A stretch of 64,000 nt of DNA. Source: Bradyrhizobium sp. (lineage in GTDB: Bacteria; Pseudomonadota; Alphaproteobacteria; Rhizobiales; Xanthobacteraceae). The notes beneath the pieces were generated by a model. That model had not been told where the DNA came from, made no database searches, and was given only the letters and a program-made list of their open reading frames with translations. The position numbers and the translations under genes were made by a program. Numbering within the stretch: position 1 is the first letter of the stretch; the number at the start of each line of letters is the position of its first letter. The stretch covers positions 118,475 to 182,474 of the forward strand of contig NZ_SSNA01000059.1 of the NCBI RefSeq assembly GCF_004799445.1, read 5' to 3'. Positions 9,329 through 17,159 of this stretch are shown in pieces.

Positions 9329-9997
9329 TCAGTCCAATCCGTGCCGCAGGCTCGCGGCGGCGGCGAACGGCCCGACCACAAAGCTGACCAGCGACAGCGC
9401 GCACAGGATCGAAAACGGCGCTCCGAATGACAAGGGCCCCGTGATCGCGGCCTCCGAGGCCGCCACGCCAAAGATCAGCACCGGAATCGACAGCGGCAGC
9501 ACCAGGACCGCGAGCAGCAGTCCGCCGCGGTGCAGCGTCACGGCGAGCGCCGCGCCGATCATGCCGGTGAATGTCAGCGCCGGGGTGCCGGCCAGCAGCG
9601 TCAGCGCGACCGCCGATGTCGCCGTGGCGTCGAGATTTAGCAGCAACCCCAGCACCGGGGTTGCGATGACAAGCGGCAATCCCGCGGCCAGCCAGTGCGC
9701 CAGCGCTTTCGCCGCGCATGTCAGTTCCAGCGGCGTCCGGCTCATCACGATCAGATCGAGCGAACCATCCTCGTGGTCGGCCATGAACAGGCGATCGAGG
9801 GTGAGCAGGCTTGCCAGCAGCGCGCCGAGCCAGAGGATCGCCGGTCCGAGCCGTGTCAGAAGTGCAAGATCGGGCCCGACCGCGAATGGCATCAACACCA
9901 CGACGGTGAGAAAGAACAGCACGCCGATCAGCGCGCCGCCGCCGACGCGAAGCGCGATTTTGATGTCCCGGCGAATCAGCGCGGCGAGCGCGGTCAC
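9329..9997 (-). CDS. ccmB: Heme exporter membrane protein CcmB (CycW)
   Basis: CcmB is the ABC-type membrane subunit paired with CcmA in releasing holo-CcmE. The 222-residue product opens with [15 protein letters not shown] and has six hydrophobic segments and the [15 protein letters not shown] motif near residue 65 that is characteristic of CcmB. Its start overlaps the end of ccmA by 4 bp, indicating translational coupling. Confidence 0.95.
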   Translation of the reverse strand: MTALAALIRRDIKIALRVGGGALIGVLFFLTVVVLMPFAVGPDLALLTRLGPAILWLGALLASLLTLDRLFMADHEDGSLDLIVMSRTPLELTCAAKALAHWLAAGLPLVIATPVLGLLLNLDATATSAVALTLLAGTPALTFTGMIGAALAVTLHRGGLLLAVLVLPLSIPVLIFGVAASEAAITGPLSFGAPFSILCALSLVSFVVGPFAAAASLRHGLD

Positions 9998-10596
9998 GAT
10001 GCGCCCCCGATTCGCAGCTCGCGCGCGGTAATTCCCAGGGGCGTGTGGGTCGCGGCGATGATCAGGCCGCCGCGCAACAGATGTTCGCCCATCAGCTTTG
10101 CGAACAGGGTCTGCCCGGCCGCGTCGAGAGCGTTGGTCGGCTCGTCGAGCAGCCAGACCGGCCGCCGCACGGCAAGCAATCGGGCAATCGAGAGCCGCCG
10201 CCGCTGTCCGGCCGATAGAAACGCGGCCGGCAATCCCGCGGCATGATCGAGCCCCACCACGACCAGGATTTCTGCCGGATCGAACGCCTCACCGCCCAGA
10301 AAATCCCGCCAGAACCACAGATTTTCCGACACGCTCAACGCCGGTTTGATGGCGTCGCGGTGGCCAAGATAATGGATTTGCTCAGGCAGCGTCAGTTCGC
10401 TCTCGCCGCCTTCCAGGCTGATCGATCCCCCGGCGATTGTCAGCAGGCCGCCGATCAACCGCAGCAGCGAGGTTTTGCCTGCGCCGTTGGGGCCGGTGAT
10501 CGCCAGCGCCTCACCCGAAGCGGCCTCGAAATAAAGACCGGAGAAAACTTCCCGCCCGCCCCTCACGCATCTGACGCCGCTTCCCGTGAGCCGCAT
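9994..10596 (-). CDS. ccmA: Heme exporter ATP-binding protein CcmA (CycV)
   Basis: CcmA is the ATPase subunit of the cytochrome c maturation complex. The 200-residue ABC protein shows Walker [10 protein letters not shown] near residue 37, the signature [15 protein letters not shown], and Walker [13 protein letters not shown]. It is the first gene of the minus-strand ccm operon. Its start is 223 bp from the divergent acnA start, so the shared region holds both promoters. The ccm-acnA pairing is known from Bradyrhizobium. Confidence 0.95.
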   Translation of the reverse strand: MRLTGSGVRCVRGGREVFSGLYFEAASGEALAITGPNGAGKTSLLRLIGGLLTIAGGSISLEGGESELTLPEQIHYLGHRDAIKPALSVSENLWFWRDFLGGEAFDPAEILVVVGLDHAAGLPAAFLSAGQRRRLSIARLLAVRRPVWLLDEPTNALDAAGQTLFAKLMGEHLLRGGLIIAATHTPLGITARELRIGGAS

Positions 10597-10778
10597 GTTG
10601 TCCTTTCACAGCCCTCTGGAAACGATGGGTACCGAATCGGAATTTGTGGGTCGTGCAATGCTGCAGCACGATTGTCGGTGTGGCGGTGCTTCTTGAAAGA
10701 TTCTATAAGCCGGAACTTGATGCAGCACATAATCCGCAGCTGCAAGCTTACCGGCCAAGCCTCTTCGCTGGTGTTATG

Positions 10779-10795
10779 ATACCCTTTCCGGGTAT
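10779..10795. promoter_or_regulatory. Inverted repeat upstream of acnA, possible operator
   Basis: ATACCC, five bases, then GGGTAT form a perfect 6-bp inverted repeat ending 24 bp before the acnA start. Its position would suit an operator or leader element. The role is inferred. Confidence 0.35.
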
Positions 10796-10819
10796 AACTG
10801 ACAATTGGGATTGCCTCAC

Positions 10820-13540
10820 ATGACCTCGCTCGACAGCTTCAAATGCCAAAAACCCCTCAAGGTTGGCAGCAAGACCTACGTCTATTACAGCCTGCCCGCC
10901 GCCGAGAAGAACGGTCTGAAGGGAATCTCCAAACTCCCCTATTCGATGAAGGTGCTGCTGGAAAACCTGCTGCGCAATGAAGACGGCCGCACCGTCAAGA
11001 AAGACGACATCGTCGCTTTCTCGAAGTGGCTGAAGAAGCGCGCGCTGGAACATGAAATCGCGTTCCGCCCGGCGCGGGTGCTGATGCAGGATTTCACCGG
11101 CGTGCCCGCGGTGGTCGATCTGGCAGCGATGCGCAACGCGATGCAGGCGCTCGGCGGCGACGCCGAGAAGATCAACCCGCTGGTGCCGGTCGATCTCGTC
11201 ATCGACCACTCGGTGATCGTGAACTTCTTCGGGGACAACAAGGCGTTCGGCAAGAATGTGGTCGAGGAATACAAGCAGAATCAGGAACGCTACGAATTCC
11301 TGAAGTGGGGCCAGAAGGCATTTTCGAACTTCTCCGTGGTGCCGCCCGGCACCGGCATCTGCCACCAGGTCAATCTCGAATATCTCGCCCAGACGGTCTG
11401 GACCAGGAAGGAGAAGATGACGGTCGGCAAGAAGACCGGCACCTTCGAGGTCGCTTATCCGGATTCGCTTGTCGGCACCGATTCGCACACCACCATGGTC
11501 AACGGCCTTGCCGTGCTCGGCTGGGGCGTCGGCGGCATCGAGGCGGAAGCCTGCATGTTGGGCCAGCCATTGTCGATGCTGCTGCCGGAAGTGGTCGGCT
11601 TCAAGCTCAAGGGTCAGCTCAAGGAAGGCGTTACCGCGACCGACCTGGTGCTGACGGTGACGCAGATGTTGCGCAAGCAGGGCGTGGTCGGAAAATTCGT
11701 GGAATTTTTCGGTCCCGGCCTCGATCACCTCTCGGTCGCGGACAAGGCGACCATCGGCAACATGGCGCCGGAATATGGCGCGACCTGCGGCTTCTTCCCG
11801 GTCGACGCCGCGACCATCGATTATCTCAAGACCTCGGGCCGCAAGGCTGACCGCGTCGCGCTGGTATCGGCCTATGCCAAGGCGCAGGGCCTGTTCCGCA
11901 CCGCGAAGTCGGCGGACCCGGTCTTCACGACAACGCTGACGCTCGATCTTGCCGAGGTGGTGCCGTCGATGGCCGGACCGAAGCGTCCCGAAGGCCGCGT
12001 CGCGTTGCCCGCGGTGGCCGAAGGTTTCGCCGCCGCGATGGTCAGCGAATACAAGAAGGCCGCCGATGCATCGAAGCGCTACGCGGTGGAAAATCGCAAT
12101 TTCGATCTCGGCCATGGCGACGTGGTGATCGCGGCGATCACCTCCTGCACCAATACCTCCAATCCGAGCGTGCTGATCGGCGCGGGCTTGCTGGCCCGCA
12201 ACGCCGCCGCCAAAGGCCTGACCGCAAAGCCCTGGGTCAAGACCTCGCTGGCGCCGGGCAGCCAGGTGGTTGCGGAATATCTTTCCAACTCCGGACTGCA
12301 GCTCGACCTCGACAAGGTCGGCTTCAATCTGGTCGGCTTCGGCTGCACCACCTGCATCGGCAATTCCGGCCCGCTGCCGGAAGAGATTTCGAAGTCGATC
12401 AACGACAACGGCATCATCGCCGCCGCCGTGCTTTCCGGTAACAGGAATTTCGAAGGCCGCGTCAGCCCGGACGTGCAGGCCAACTATCTCGCATCGCCGC
12501 CTCTGGTCGTCGCTTACGCGCTGGCCGGAACGGTCACCAAGGATCTTGCGGTCGAACCGATCGCCACCGGCAAGGACGGCAAGCCGGTATATCTGAAGGA
12601 TATCTGGCCGACGACCAAAGAGATCAACGCTTTCATGAAGAAATACGTGACCGCGACGATCTTCAAGAAGCGCTACGCGGACGTGTTCAAGGGTGACACC
12701 AACTGGCGCAAGATCAAGACCGTCGAGAGCGAGACCTATCGCTGGAACATGAGCTCGACCTATGTGCAGAACCCGCCCTATTTCGAAGGCATGAAGAAAG
12801 AGCCGGAACCGATCGTCGATGTCGTCGATGCGCGGATTCTGGCGATGTTCGGCGACAAGATCACCACCGATCACATCTCGCCGGCCGGCGCGATCAAGCT
12901 GACGTCGCCTGCCGGAAAATATCTCTCGGAACATCAGGTGCGTCCGGCCGACTTCAACCAGTATGGCACGCGGCGCGGCAATCATGAGATCATGATGCGC
13001 GGCACCTTCGCCAATATCCGGATCAAGAACTTCATGCTGAAGGGCGCCGACGGCAACATCCCCGAAGGCGGCCTGACCAAGCACTGGCCCGACGGCGAGC
13101 AGATGTCGATCTACGACGCCGCGATGAAATATCAGGCCGAGAAAGTGCCGCTGGTGGTGTTCGCCGGCGCCGAATACGGCAACGGTTCCTCGCGGGACTG
13201 GGCCGCGAAGGGAACCCGGCTGCTCGGCGTGCGCGCCGTGATTTGCCAGAGCTTCGAGCGCATCCACCGCTCCAATCTCGTCGGCATGGGCGTGCTGCCG
13301 CTGACCTTCGAGGACGGGGCGTCCTGGCAGTCGATCGGGCTGAAGGGCGATGAGACCGTAACTATACGGGGGTTGCAGGGCGACCTGAAACCGCGGCAGA
13401 AGCTTACTGCGGAAATCGTCTCGGGCAACGGCTCGTTGCAGCGCATCTCGCTGCTGTGCAGGATCGATACGCTCGACGAGCTCGATTATTATCGAAACGG
13501 CGGCATCTTGCATTACGTGCTGCGCAAGCTCGCCGCGTGA
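10820..13540 (+). CDS. acnA: Aconitate hydratase
   Basis: Aconitase isomerises citrate to isocitrate in the TCA cycle. The 906-residue product matches the AcnA/IRP1 type in length. The three 4Fe-4S cysteines are visible at about residues 443 (TSCTNTSNP), 509 and 512 ([10 protein letters not shown]), close to 435/501/504 in E. coli AcnA. The C-terminal swivel domain has the substrate-binding [12 protein letters not shown] segment. The ATG at 10820 gives the family start MTSLDSFKC; a TTG 15 bases upstream is less likely. A strong terminator follows. It is divergent from the ccm operon. Confidence 0.98.
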   Translation: MTSLDSFKCQKPLKVGSKTYVYYSLPAAEKNGLKGISKLPYSMKVLLENLLRNEDGRTVKKDDIVAFSKWLKKRALEHEIAFRPARVLMQDFTGVPAVVDLAAMRNAMQALGGDAEKINPLVPVDLVIDHSVIVNFFGDNKAFGKNVVEEYKQNQERYEFLKWGQKAFSNFSVVPPGTGICHQVNLEYLAQTVWTRKEKMTVGKKTGTFEVAYPDSLVGTDSHTTMVNGLAVLGWGVGGIEAEACMLGQPLSMLLPEVVGFKLKGQLKEGVTATDLVLTVTQMLRKQGVVGKFVEFFGPGLDHLSVADKATIGNMAPEYGATCGFFPVDAATIDYLKTSGRKADRVALVSAYAKAQGLFRTAKSADPVFTTTLTLDLAEVVPSMAGPKRPEGRVALPAVAEGFAAAMVSEYKKAADASKRYAVENRNFDLGHGDVVIAAITSCTNTSNPSVLIGAGLLARNAAAKGLTAKPWVKTSLAPGSQVVAEYLSNSGLQLDLDKVGFNLVGFGCTTCIGNSGPLPEEISKSINDNGIIAAAVLSGNRNFEGRVSPDVQANYLASPPLVVAYALAGTVTKDLAVEPIATGKDGKPVYLKDIWPTTKEINAFMKKYVTATIFKKRYADVFKGDTNWRKIKTVESETYRWNMSSTYVQNPPYFEGMKKEPEPIVDVVDARILAMFGDKITTDHISPAGAIKLTSPAGKYLSEHQVRPADFNQYGTRRGNHEIMMRGTFANIRIKNFMLKGADGNIPEGGLTKHWPDGEQMSIYDAAMKYQAEKVPLVVFAGAEYGNGSSRDWAAKGTRLLGVRAVICQSFERIHRSNLVGMGVLPLTFEDGASWQSIGLKGDETVTIRGLQGDLKPRQKLTAEIVSGNGSLQRISLLCRIDTLDELDYYRNGGILHYVLRKLAA

Positions 13541-13583
13541 TCGTGATCGATGGCTCACTGCGAAGTGAGTAGCGAGGGAAGTG

Positions 13584-13616
13584 AAGGCGGCCTAAGAAAG
13601 GCCGCCTTCTTTTGTT
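13584..13616 (+). terminator. Rho-independent terminator of acnA
   Basis: AAGGCGGCCT and AGGCCGCCTT form a perfect 10-bp stem with the loop AAGAA, followed by CTTTTGTT. It lies 44 bp after the acnA stop. Confidence 0.9.
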
Positions 13617-13698
13617 CGGAGGGCGGGCGGCCGACAGGCCGCATGGTTAACGGCCTGATGTGCGGACAGTTGCGGCGGGGAAATTCCTGGGTCCTGGT

Positions 13699-14463
13699 AT
13701 GACAGCGATGGTGGCCTATAATTGCATTTCGCGGTGGTCAGGGGCGCTCGGCGTCTGCGCGATTGTAGCGATTATCCGACCCGCCATCGCCGAACCCCGC
13801 GCGGTGGTGGAGCTCTTCACCTCACAGGGATGCTCGTCGTGCCCACCCGCCGACAAGATTATCGGCGAACTGGCCAAGGATCCTTCGGTGATCGCGTTGA
13901 GCATGCCGATCGATTACTGGGACTACCTTGGCTGGAAGGACACGCTGGCGGATGCGCGCTTCAGTGCCCGTCAGAAAGCCTATTCGCAGATGCGCGGCGA
14001 TCGCGACGTCTACACGCCGCAGGTGGTCGTGAACGGTGCCGCCCACGTGATCGGCAGCGACCGGGCCGGCATCGAAAGTGCGATCGGCAATACCAAGAAA
14101 GCCGATGGTGTGATGTCGGTGCCGGTTTCCATGACGCTGGCGGGGAAGCAGATTACAGTGTCGGTGGCGGCCGCCAACAAGGGCCCGGCCGCGATGCATG
14201 GCGAAATATGGATCTGCTCGATCTCGAAAGCGGTGCCGATATCGATCGGACGGGGCGAGAATCGCGGCCGTGAAATCACCTACTACAATGTGGTGCGCAA
14301 CGTGCTGAAGGTCGGCGACTGGAACGGCAATGCCGGCAGCTGGACCGTGCCGCTGGAAAATGTTTCGCGCGAGGGCATCGATGCCGCCGCCGTCTATATC
14401 CAGGACGGCAGCCGCGACAGGCCTGGCCCGATGCTGGGCGCGGCGTATACGTCGCTTCACTAA
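13699..14463 (+). CDS. Exported DUF1223 thioredoxin-fold protein
   Basis: The 254-residue protein starts with a hydrophobic signal or anchor segment (GALGVCAIVAIIRPAIAEP), then a DUF1223 domain that opens with VVELFTSQGCSSCPPAD, placing a CxxC pair at the start of a thioredoxin-like fold. The motifs PIDYWDYLGWKD and YTPQVVVNG are family hallmarks. It probably acts in the periplasm as a thiol-disulfide or metal-handling protein; no activity is established. An in-frame GTG at 13660 lies upstream, but the ATG at 13699 puts the signal peptide at the N terminus. Confidence 0.85.
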   Translation: MTAMVAYNCISRWSGALGVCAIVAIIRPAIAEPRAVVELFTSQGCSSCPPADKIIGELAKDPSVIALSMPIDYWDYLGWKDTLADARFSARQKAYSQMRGDRDVYTPQVVVNGAAHVIGSDRAGIESAIGNTKKADGVMSVPVSMTLAGKQITVSVAAANKGPAAMHGEIWICSISKAVPISIGRGENRGREITYYNVVRNVLKVGDWNGNAGSWTVPLENVSREGIDAAAVYIQDGSRDRPGPMLGAAYTSLH

Positions 14464-14543
14464 GAATTTATCTCTCGCGCGGCGTGTTTGCGCGGACGCT
14501 GCCCGCTGCGGGTTGGCTGCAAGCTTTCGCCTGGCGGGCGCGG

Positions 14544-14711
14544 CTATTGCTTCGTCATGACGAATTTGCCAACGCCATCCACATAGGCCTGATAGCTGCC
14601 ACGGATGGTCTTGCCGTCCTTTGAAGCCGTCCCTGCATTCGAATATCCCATTTCGGGCAGACGATCTGGAGTGCCAGCTTCCGGTTGGAAGCGAGGAAAT
14701 TGTGCCGGCAT
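14544..14711 (-). pseudogene. Small hypothetical protein or gene remnant
   Basis: A 55-codon frame runs from an ATG at 14711. Its second half (GTASKDGKTIRGSYQAYVDG then VGKFVMTKQ) has ordinary protein composition and third-position GC preference. I do not recognise the family. The frame stays open upstream into a hairpin and terminator with no further start, so this may be the C-terminal end of a decayed gene. It could also be a short real protein. Confidence 0.35.
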
Positions 14712-14746
14712 GAAAACGAAGGCCGCCTGCCAATGATCTGGCGGCC

Positions 14747-14777
14747 AAAAAGAAAAAGGACCAACTCGCGTTGGCCC
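14747..14777 (-). terminator. Rho-independent terminator on the minus strand
   Basis: Read on the minus strand, GGGCCAAC-GCGA-GTTGGTCC forms an 8-bp stem (one G-U pair) followed by TTTTTCTTTTT. It is one of the best terminators in the window, yet no protein gene on that strand leads into it. A second hairpin (GGCCGCC/GGCGGCC) lies next to it at 14721-14746. Confidence 0.75.
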
Positions 14778-14923
14778 AGTATGGGGATAAACTACTCTGC
14801 GGACAGGCCCGATCCCGACGACCCCGGGGGGCTGGGGGCTGAGGAATCCGGTGTCGAAAGGACCGGGCCAGCGCAGAGATTTTCTTGTCGCAATCCAGCA
14901 GGGCGGTCGCTGGGCGGAAGTTG
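14747..14923 (-). ncRNA. Possible small non-coding RNA
   Basis: The minus-strand terminator at 14747-14777 is preceded by a long interrupted stem pairing 14795-14801 with 14872-14878 and 14806-14811 with 14864-14869. A CATAAT -10-like hexamer lies at 14930-14935, giving a hypothetical transcript of about 175 nt. No clear -35 was seen, and the sequence was not recognised as 6S RNA, SRP RNA or another known family. The structure might instead act on the plus strand. Confidence 0.35.
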
Positions 14924-15078
14924 GGCGGTATTATGATTCCGCTAACGATCCTGTGACGGCCTGTTTCTCCTGATCGGGGAGTTTTCGGTTGCGGACGAAT
15001 TCAGAGACTGCCGTCATGGCCCTCTTGCAGCGGAGGTCAGTCGGCGCGATCATGTCGTCACGATGACAGGAGATGGCC

Positions 15079-15450
15079 ATGAGCTCGATGTCGGAGGAAC
15101 CCGACCCAAGCGAGGCCCGCGCAGCGGCGCGCCACGTCGCTGCGGGTGCCTTGCCAAGCCGGGTGACGTTCAATCGTCTCGAACTCAATCGCATCCTGAA
15201 TCTGTACGGACGCATGGTCGCTGACGGCGAGTGGCGCGATTATGCCATCGATTTTCTACGCGACCGTGCGGTGTTCTCGGTATTCCGCCGCGCTTCCGAA
15301 GTGCCGATCTATCGCATCGAGAAGGATCCGCGATTGGCGCGCAAGCAGGGAATCTACAGCGTGATCTCGGCGAGCGGACTGATTCTGCGCCGCGGCCATG
15401 AACTGGATCGTGTGCTGCTGGTGATCGACCGCAAGCTGGCGGTGGTCTAG
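15079..15450 (+). CDS. DUF2794 domain protein
   Basis: The 123-residue protein matches DUF2794, an alphaproteobacterial family. Its core runs from VTFNRLELNRILNLYGRMVA through EWRDYAIDFLRDRAVFSVFRRASE to VPIYRIEKDPRLA. The function is unknown and it is probably cytoplasmic. The ATG at 15079 is preferred over that at 15073 because AGGAG at 15068-15072 is then 6 bases upstream. It converges on an acetyltransferase gene. Confidence 0.85.
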   Translation: MSSMSEEPDPSEARAAARHVAAGALPSRVTFNRLELNRILNLYGRMVADGEWRDYAIDFLRDRAVFSVFRRASEVPIYRIEKDPRLARKQGIYSVISASGLILRRGHELDRVLLVIDRKLAVV

Positions 15451-15485
15451 CCGCGCAACGTCGCCTCATCCCGAGGAGGGGCAAG

Positions 15486-16025
15486 TCAGCCCGGGTCGCT
15501 CACCGGCACGGTGGCCGCCCCCTCGCCGAGCGCGCGCTGCATCATCACGGTGTCGAGCCAGCGGCCGAACTTGAAGCCGACATTCGGATGGGTCCCGATC
15601 ATCTGAAATCCGCACCTTGAATGGACGCCGACCGATGCGGCATTGGCGGAATCGCCGATCACCGCGATCATCTGGCGATAGCCGCGCGCCTCGCATTCGC
15701 TGATCAGCCGTTGCAGCAATTGCTGGCCGATCCCACGCCGGTGGATGGCCGGCTGCAAATAGACCGAATTCTCCACGGTGAACCGGTAGGCCGGTCGCGG
15801 CCGGTAGGCGCCGGCATAGGCGTAGCCGGCGACGTTGTCCCCGAGGGTTGCGACGAAATAGGGGAAGCCGCCGTCCACCAGGGTTTCGAAGCGCCGCGTC
15901 ATCTCGGCGAGATCCGGCGGGATCAGCTCGAACGTCGCGGTTCCGAAGAGGACGGCATGCGCGTAGATATCGGCAATGGAGGGCAGATCGGCGGCGGTTG
16001 CGGGTCTGATTTCAAGTGAGGGCAT
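15486..16025 (-). CDS. GNAT acetyltransferase, phosphinothricin acetyltransferase-like
   Basis: The 179-residue protein opens with IRPATAADLPSIADIYAHAV and contains the acetyl-CoA-binding RRGIGQQLLQRLI motif near residue 97. The YAYAGAYRPRPAYRFTVENSVY segment is typical of the Pat/Bar branch that acetylates phosphinothricin, methionine sulfone or related amino acids. The natural substrate is not evident. It stands alone on the minus strand just downstream of the Bax-inhibitor gene. Confidence 0.85.
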   Translation of the reverse strand: MPSLEIRPATAADLPSIADIYAHAVLFGTATFELIPPDLAEMTRRFETLVDGGFPYFVATLGDNVAGYAYAGAYRPRPAYRFTVENSVYLQPAIHRRGIGQQLLQRLISECEARGYRQMIAVIGDSANAASVGVHSRCGFQMIGTHPNVGFKFGRWLDTVMMQRALGEGAATVPVSDPG

Positions 16026-16051
16026 GGCGCACAGATTATTTTACCCGTCGC

Positions 16052-16084
16052 AAAAGAAAAGCCCCGGCCGCGAGGCCAGGGCTT
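16052..16084 (-). terminator. Terminator of the Bax inhibitor-1 gene
   Basis: On the minus strand AAGCCCTGGCC-TCGC-GGCCGGGGCTT pairs with one internal mismatch and is followed by TTCTTTTG. It lies 28 bp after the stop of the gene at 16112-16903. Confidence 0.8.
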
Positions 16085-16111
16085 GGAATGGTCTGCTTCA
16101 AGCGAAAGCGG

Positions 16112-16903
16112 TCAGTCGCGCTGACCGAGCAATTGCAGCAGCAGCGTGAACAGGTTGATGAAGTTCAAATAGAGCGACAGGGCACCGGTGATTGCCGCAC
16201 GCTCCGCCACGTCACCGCCCTGCCGGGCATAGCCGTAGATGTAGTCGTTCTTCAGCCGCTGGGTGTCCCAGGCGGTGAGGCCGGCGAATACCAGCACGCC
16301 GACCACGGACACCACGAACTGCAGCATCGAGCTGGCGAGGAACAGGTTGACCAAGCTCGCGATGATGATGCCGAACAGGCCCATGATCAGGAACGACCCC
16401 ATCCCGGTCATGTCACGCTTGGTGGTATAGCCGTAGAGGCTCAGGGCACCGAAGGTGGCCGCGGTGATGAAGAACACCCGCACGATCGAGGTGTGGGTAT
16501 ACACTAGGAAGATCGAGGACAGCGAAATCCCCATCAGCGCCGAAAACACCCAGAACAGCATCTGGGCGGTCGCCGGAGCGAGACGGTTGATCCCGGCCGA
16601 GATCACGAACACCATGGCGAGCGGCGCCAGTATGAACAGCCATTTCAGCGGGCTTACGAACATCGCGTAGCCGAACGGCGTCAGGAAGGCGTTGCCGATC
16701 TTTGCGGCGGCGCCGGACGGATCGGCGGTCACCGCCAGCATATAGACGCCGAGCGCGGCCAGCCCGGTGATGGCCAGGCCGATGCTCATGTAATTGTAGA
16801 TGCGCAGCATGTAGGCGCGCAGACCGGCGTCGACGGTCGCGGCGTCAACGCGCCCGGCGGCCCGGCCGAAAGGAGACGTATAGTTGCGGTCTAGGTCCGA
16901 CAT
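16112..16903 (-). CDS. Bax inhibitor-1/YccA family membrane protein
   Basis: This 263-residue protein has seven predicted membrane helices and BI-1 family motifs, including ALMGISLSSIFLVYTHTSIVRVF region residues near the middle and the terminal NLFTLLLQLLGQRD. The N terminus (residues 1-35) is cytoplasmic. Family members act as pH-sensitive calcium leak channels or modulate membrane proteases; which applies here is unknown. The gene is monocistronic, with its own terminator. Confidence 0.92.
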   Translation of the reverse strand: MSDLDRNYTSPFGRAAGRVDAATVDAGLRAYMLRIYNYMSIGLAITGLAALGVYMLAVTADPSGAAAKIGNAFLTPFGYAMFVSPLKWLFILAPLAMVFVISAGINRLAPATAQMLFWVFSALMGISLSSIFLVYTHTSIVRVFFITAATFGALSLYGYTTKRDMTGMGSFLIMGLFGIIIASLVNLFLASSMLQFVVSVVGVLVFAGLTAWDTQRLKNDYIYGYARQGGDVAERAAITGALSLYLNFINLFTLLLQLLGQRD

Positions 16904-17140
16904 GGTCGAATTCCCGTTGGTTGTCTGGCGGAGCGCAAGGGGTTGCGGCGCCAGCTAGAAAATCTATCCCAGATGCCGTGTTTTCCTGACATTAATTTTG
17001 CGTCATGAAACAGCACCTGACCCAAACTGATATTTGGGAAACTAGCACATCCACCGCAAGCGTCCATGCGCGGCCGAATGTCGCTAGGCCGACAGGATTC
17101 CGCCCCCGCGCCGGCTGCCCCCGGCCGTGCCGGTTGTATA

Positions 17141-17159
17141 AAATTTATATTATAAATTT
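17141..17159. repeat. Perfect AT-only palindrome at the end of the permease gene
   Basis: AAATTTATA and TATAAATTT flank one central T, giving a 19-bp all-AT palindrome in a very GC-rich setting. It covers the last codons and stop of the permease gene at 17150-19720. It could be a protein-binding site or part of a terminator. Confidence 0.6.

Larger units (their letters stand above)
14464..15078. other. 615-bp gap with a possible gene remnant and sRNA locus
   Basis: No full-length gene is visible here. The stretch holds a 55-codon minus-strand frame, a strong minus-strand terminator at 14747-14777, and a long interrupted stem-loop at 14795-14878. These are listed separately. Confidence 0.6.

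Noticed and set aside
10748..13558. Very long open frame on the minus strand opposite acnA
   Set aside because: It is a shadow of the acnA codon pattern in GC-rich DNA: the plus-strand protein has the full aconitase motif set, while the antisense product shows no family motif and odd His/Asp/Arg-rich composition.
14747..14923. 6S RNA or SRP RNA identity for the putative sRNA
   Set aside because: The conserved 6S central bubble and the SRP apical loop GGAAGG-type sequence are not seen, and the neighbouring genes are not those usually next to ssrS.
14931..15215. Minus-strand frame overlapping the start of the DUF2794 gene
   Set aside because: Arg-rich antisense product without motifs; the plus-strand DUF2794 protein explains the region.
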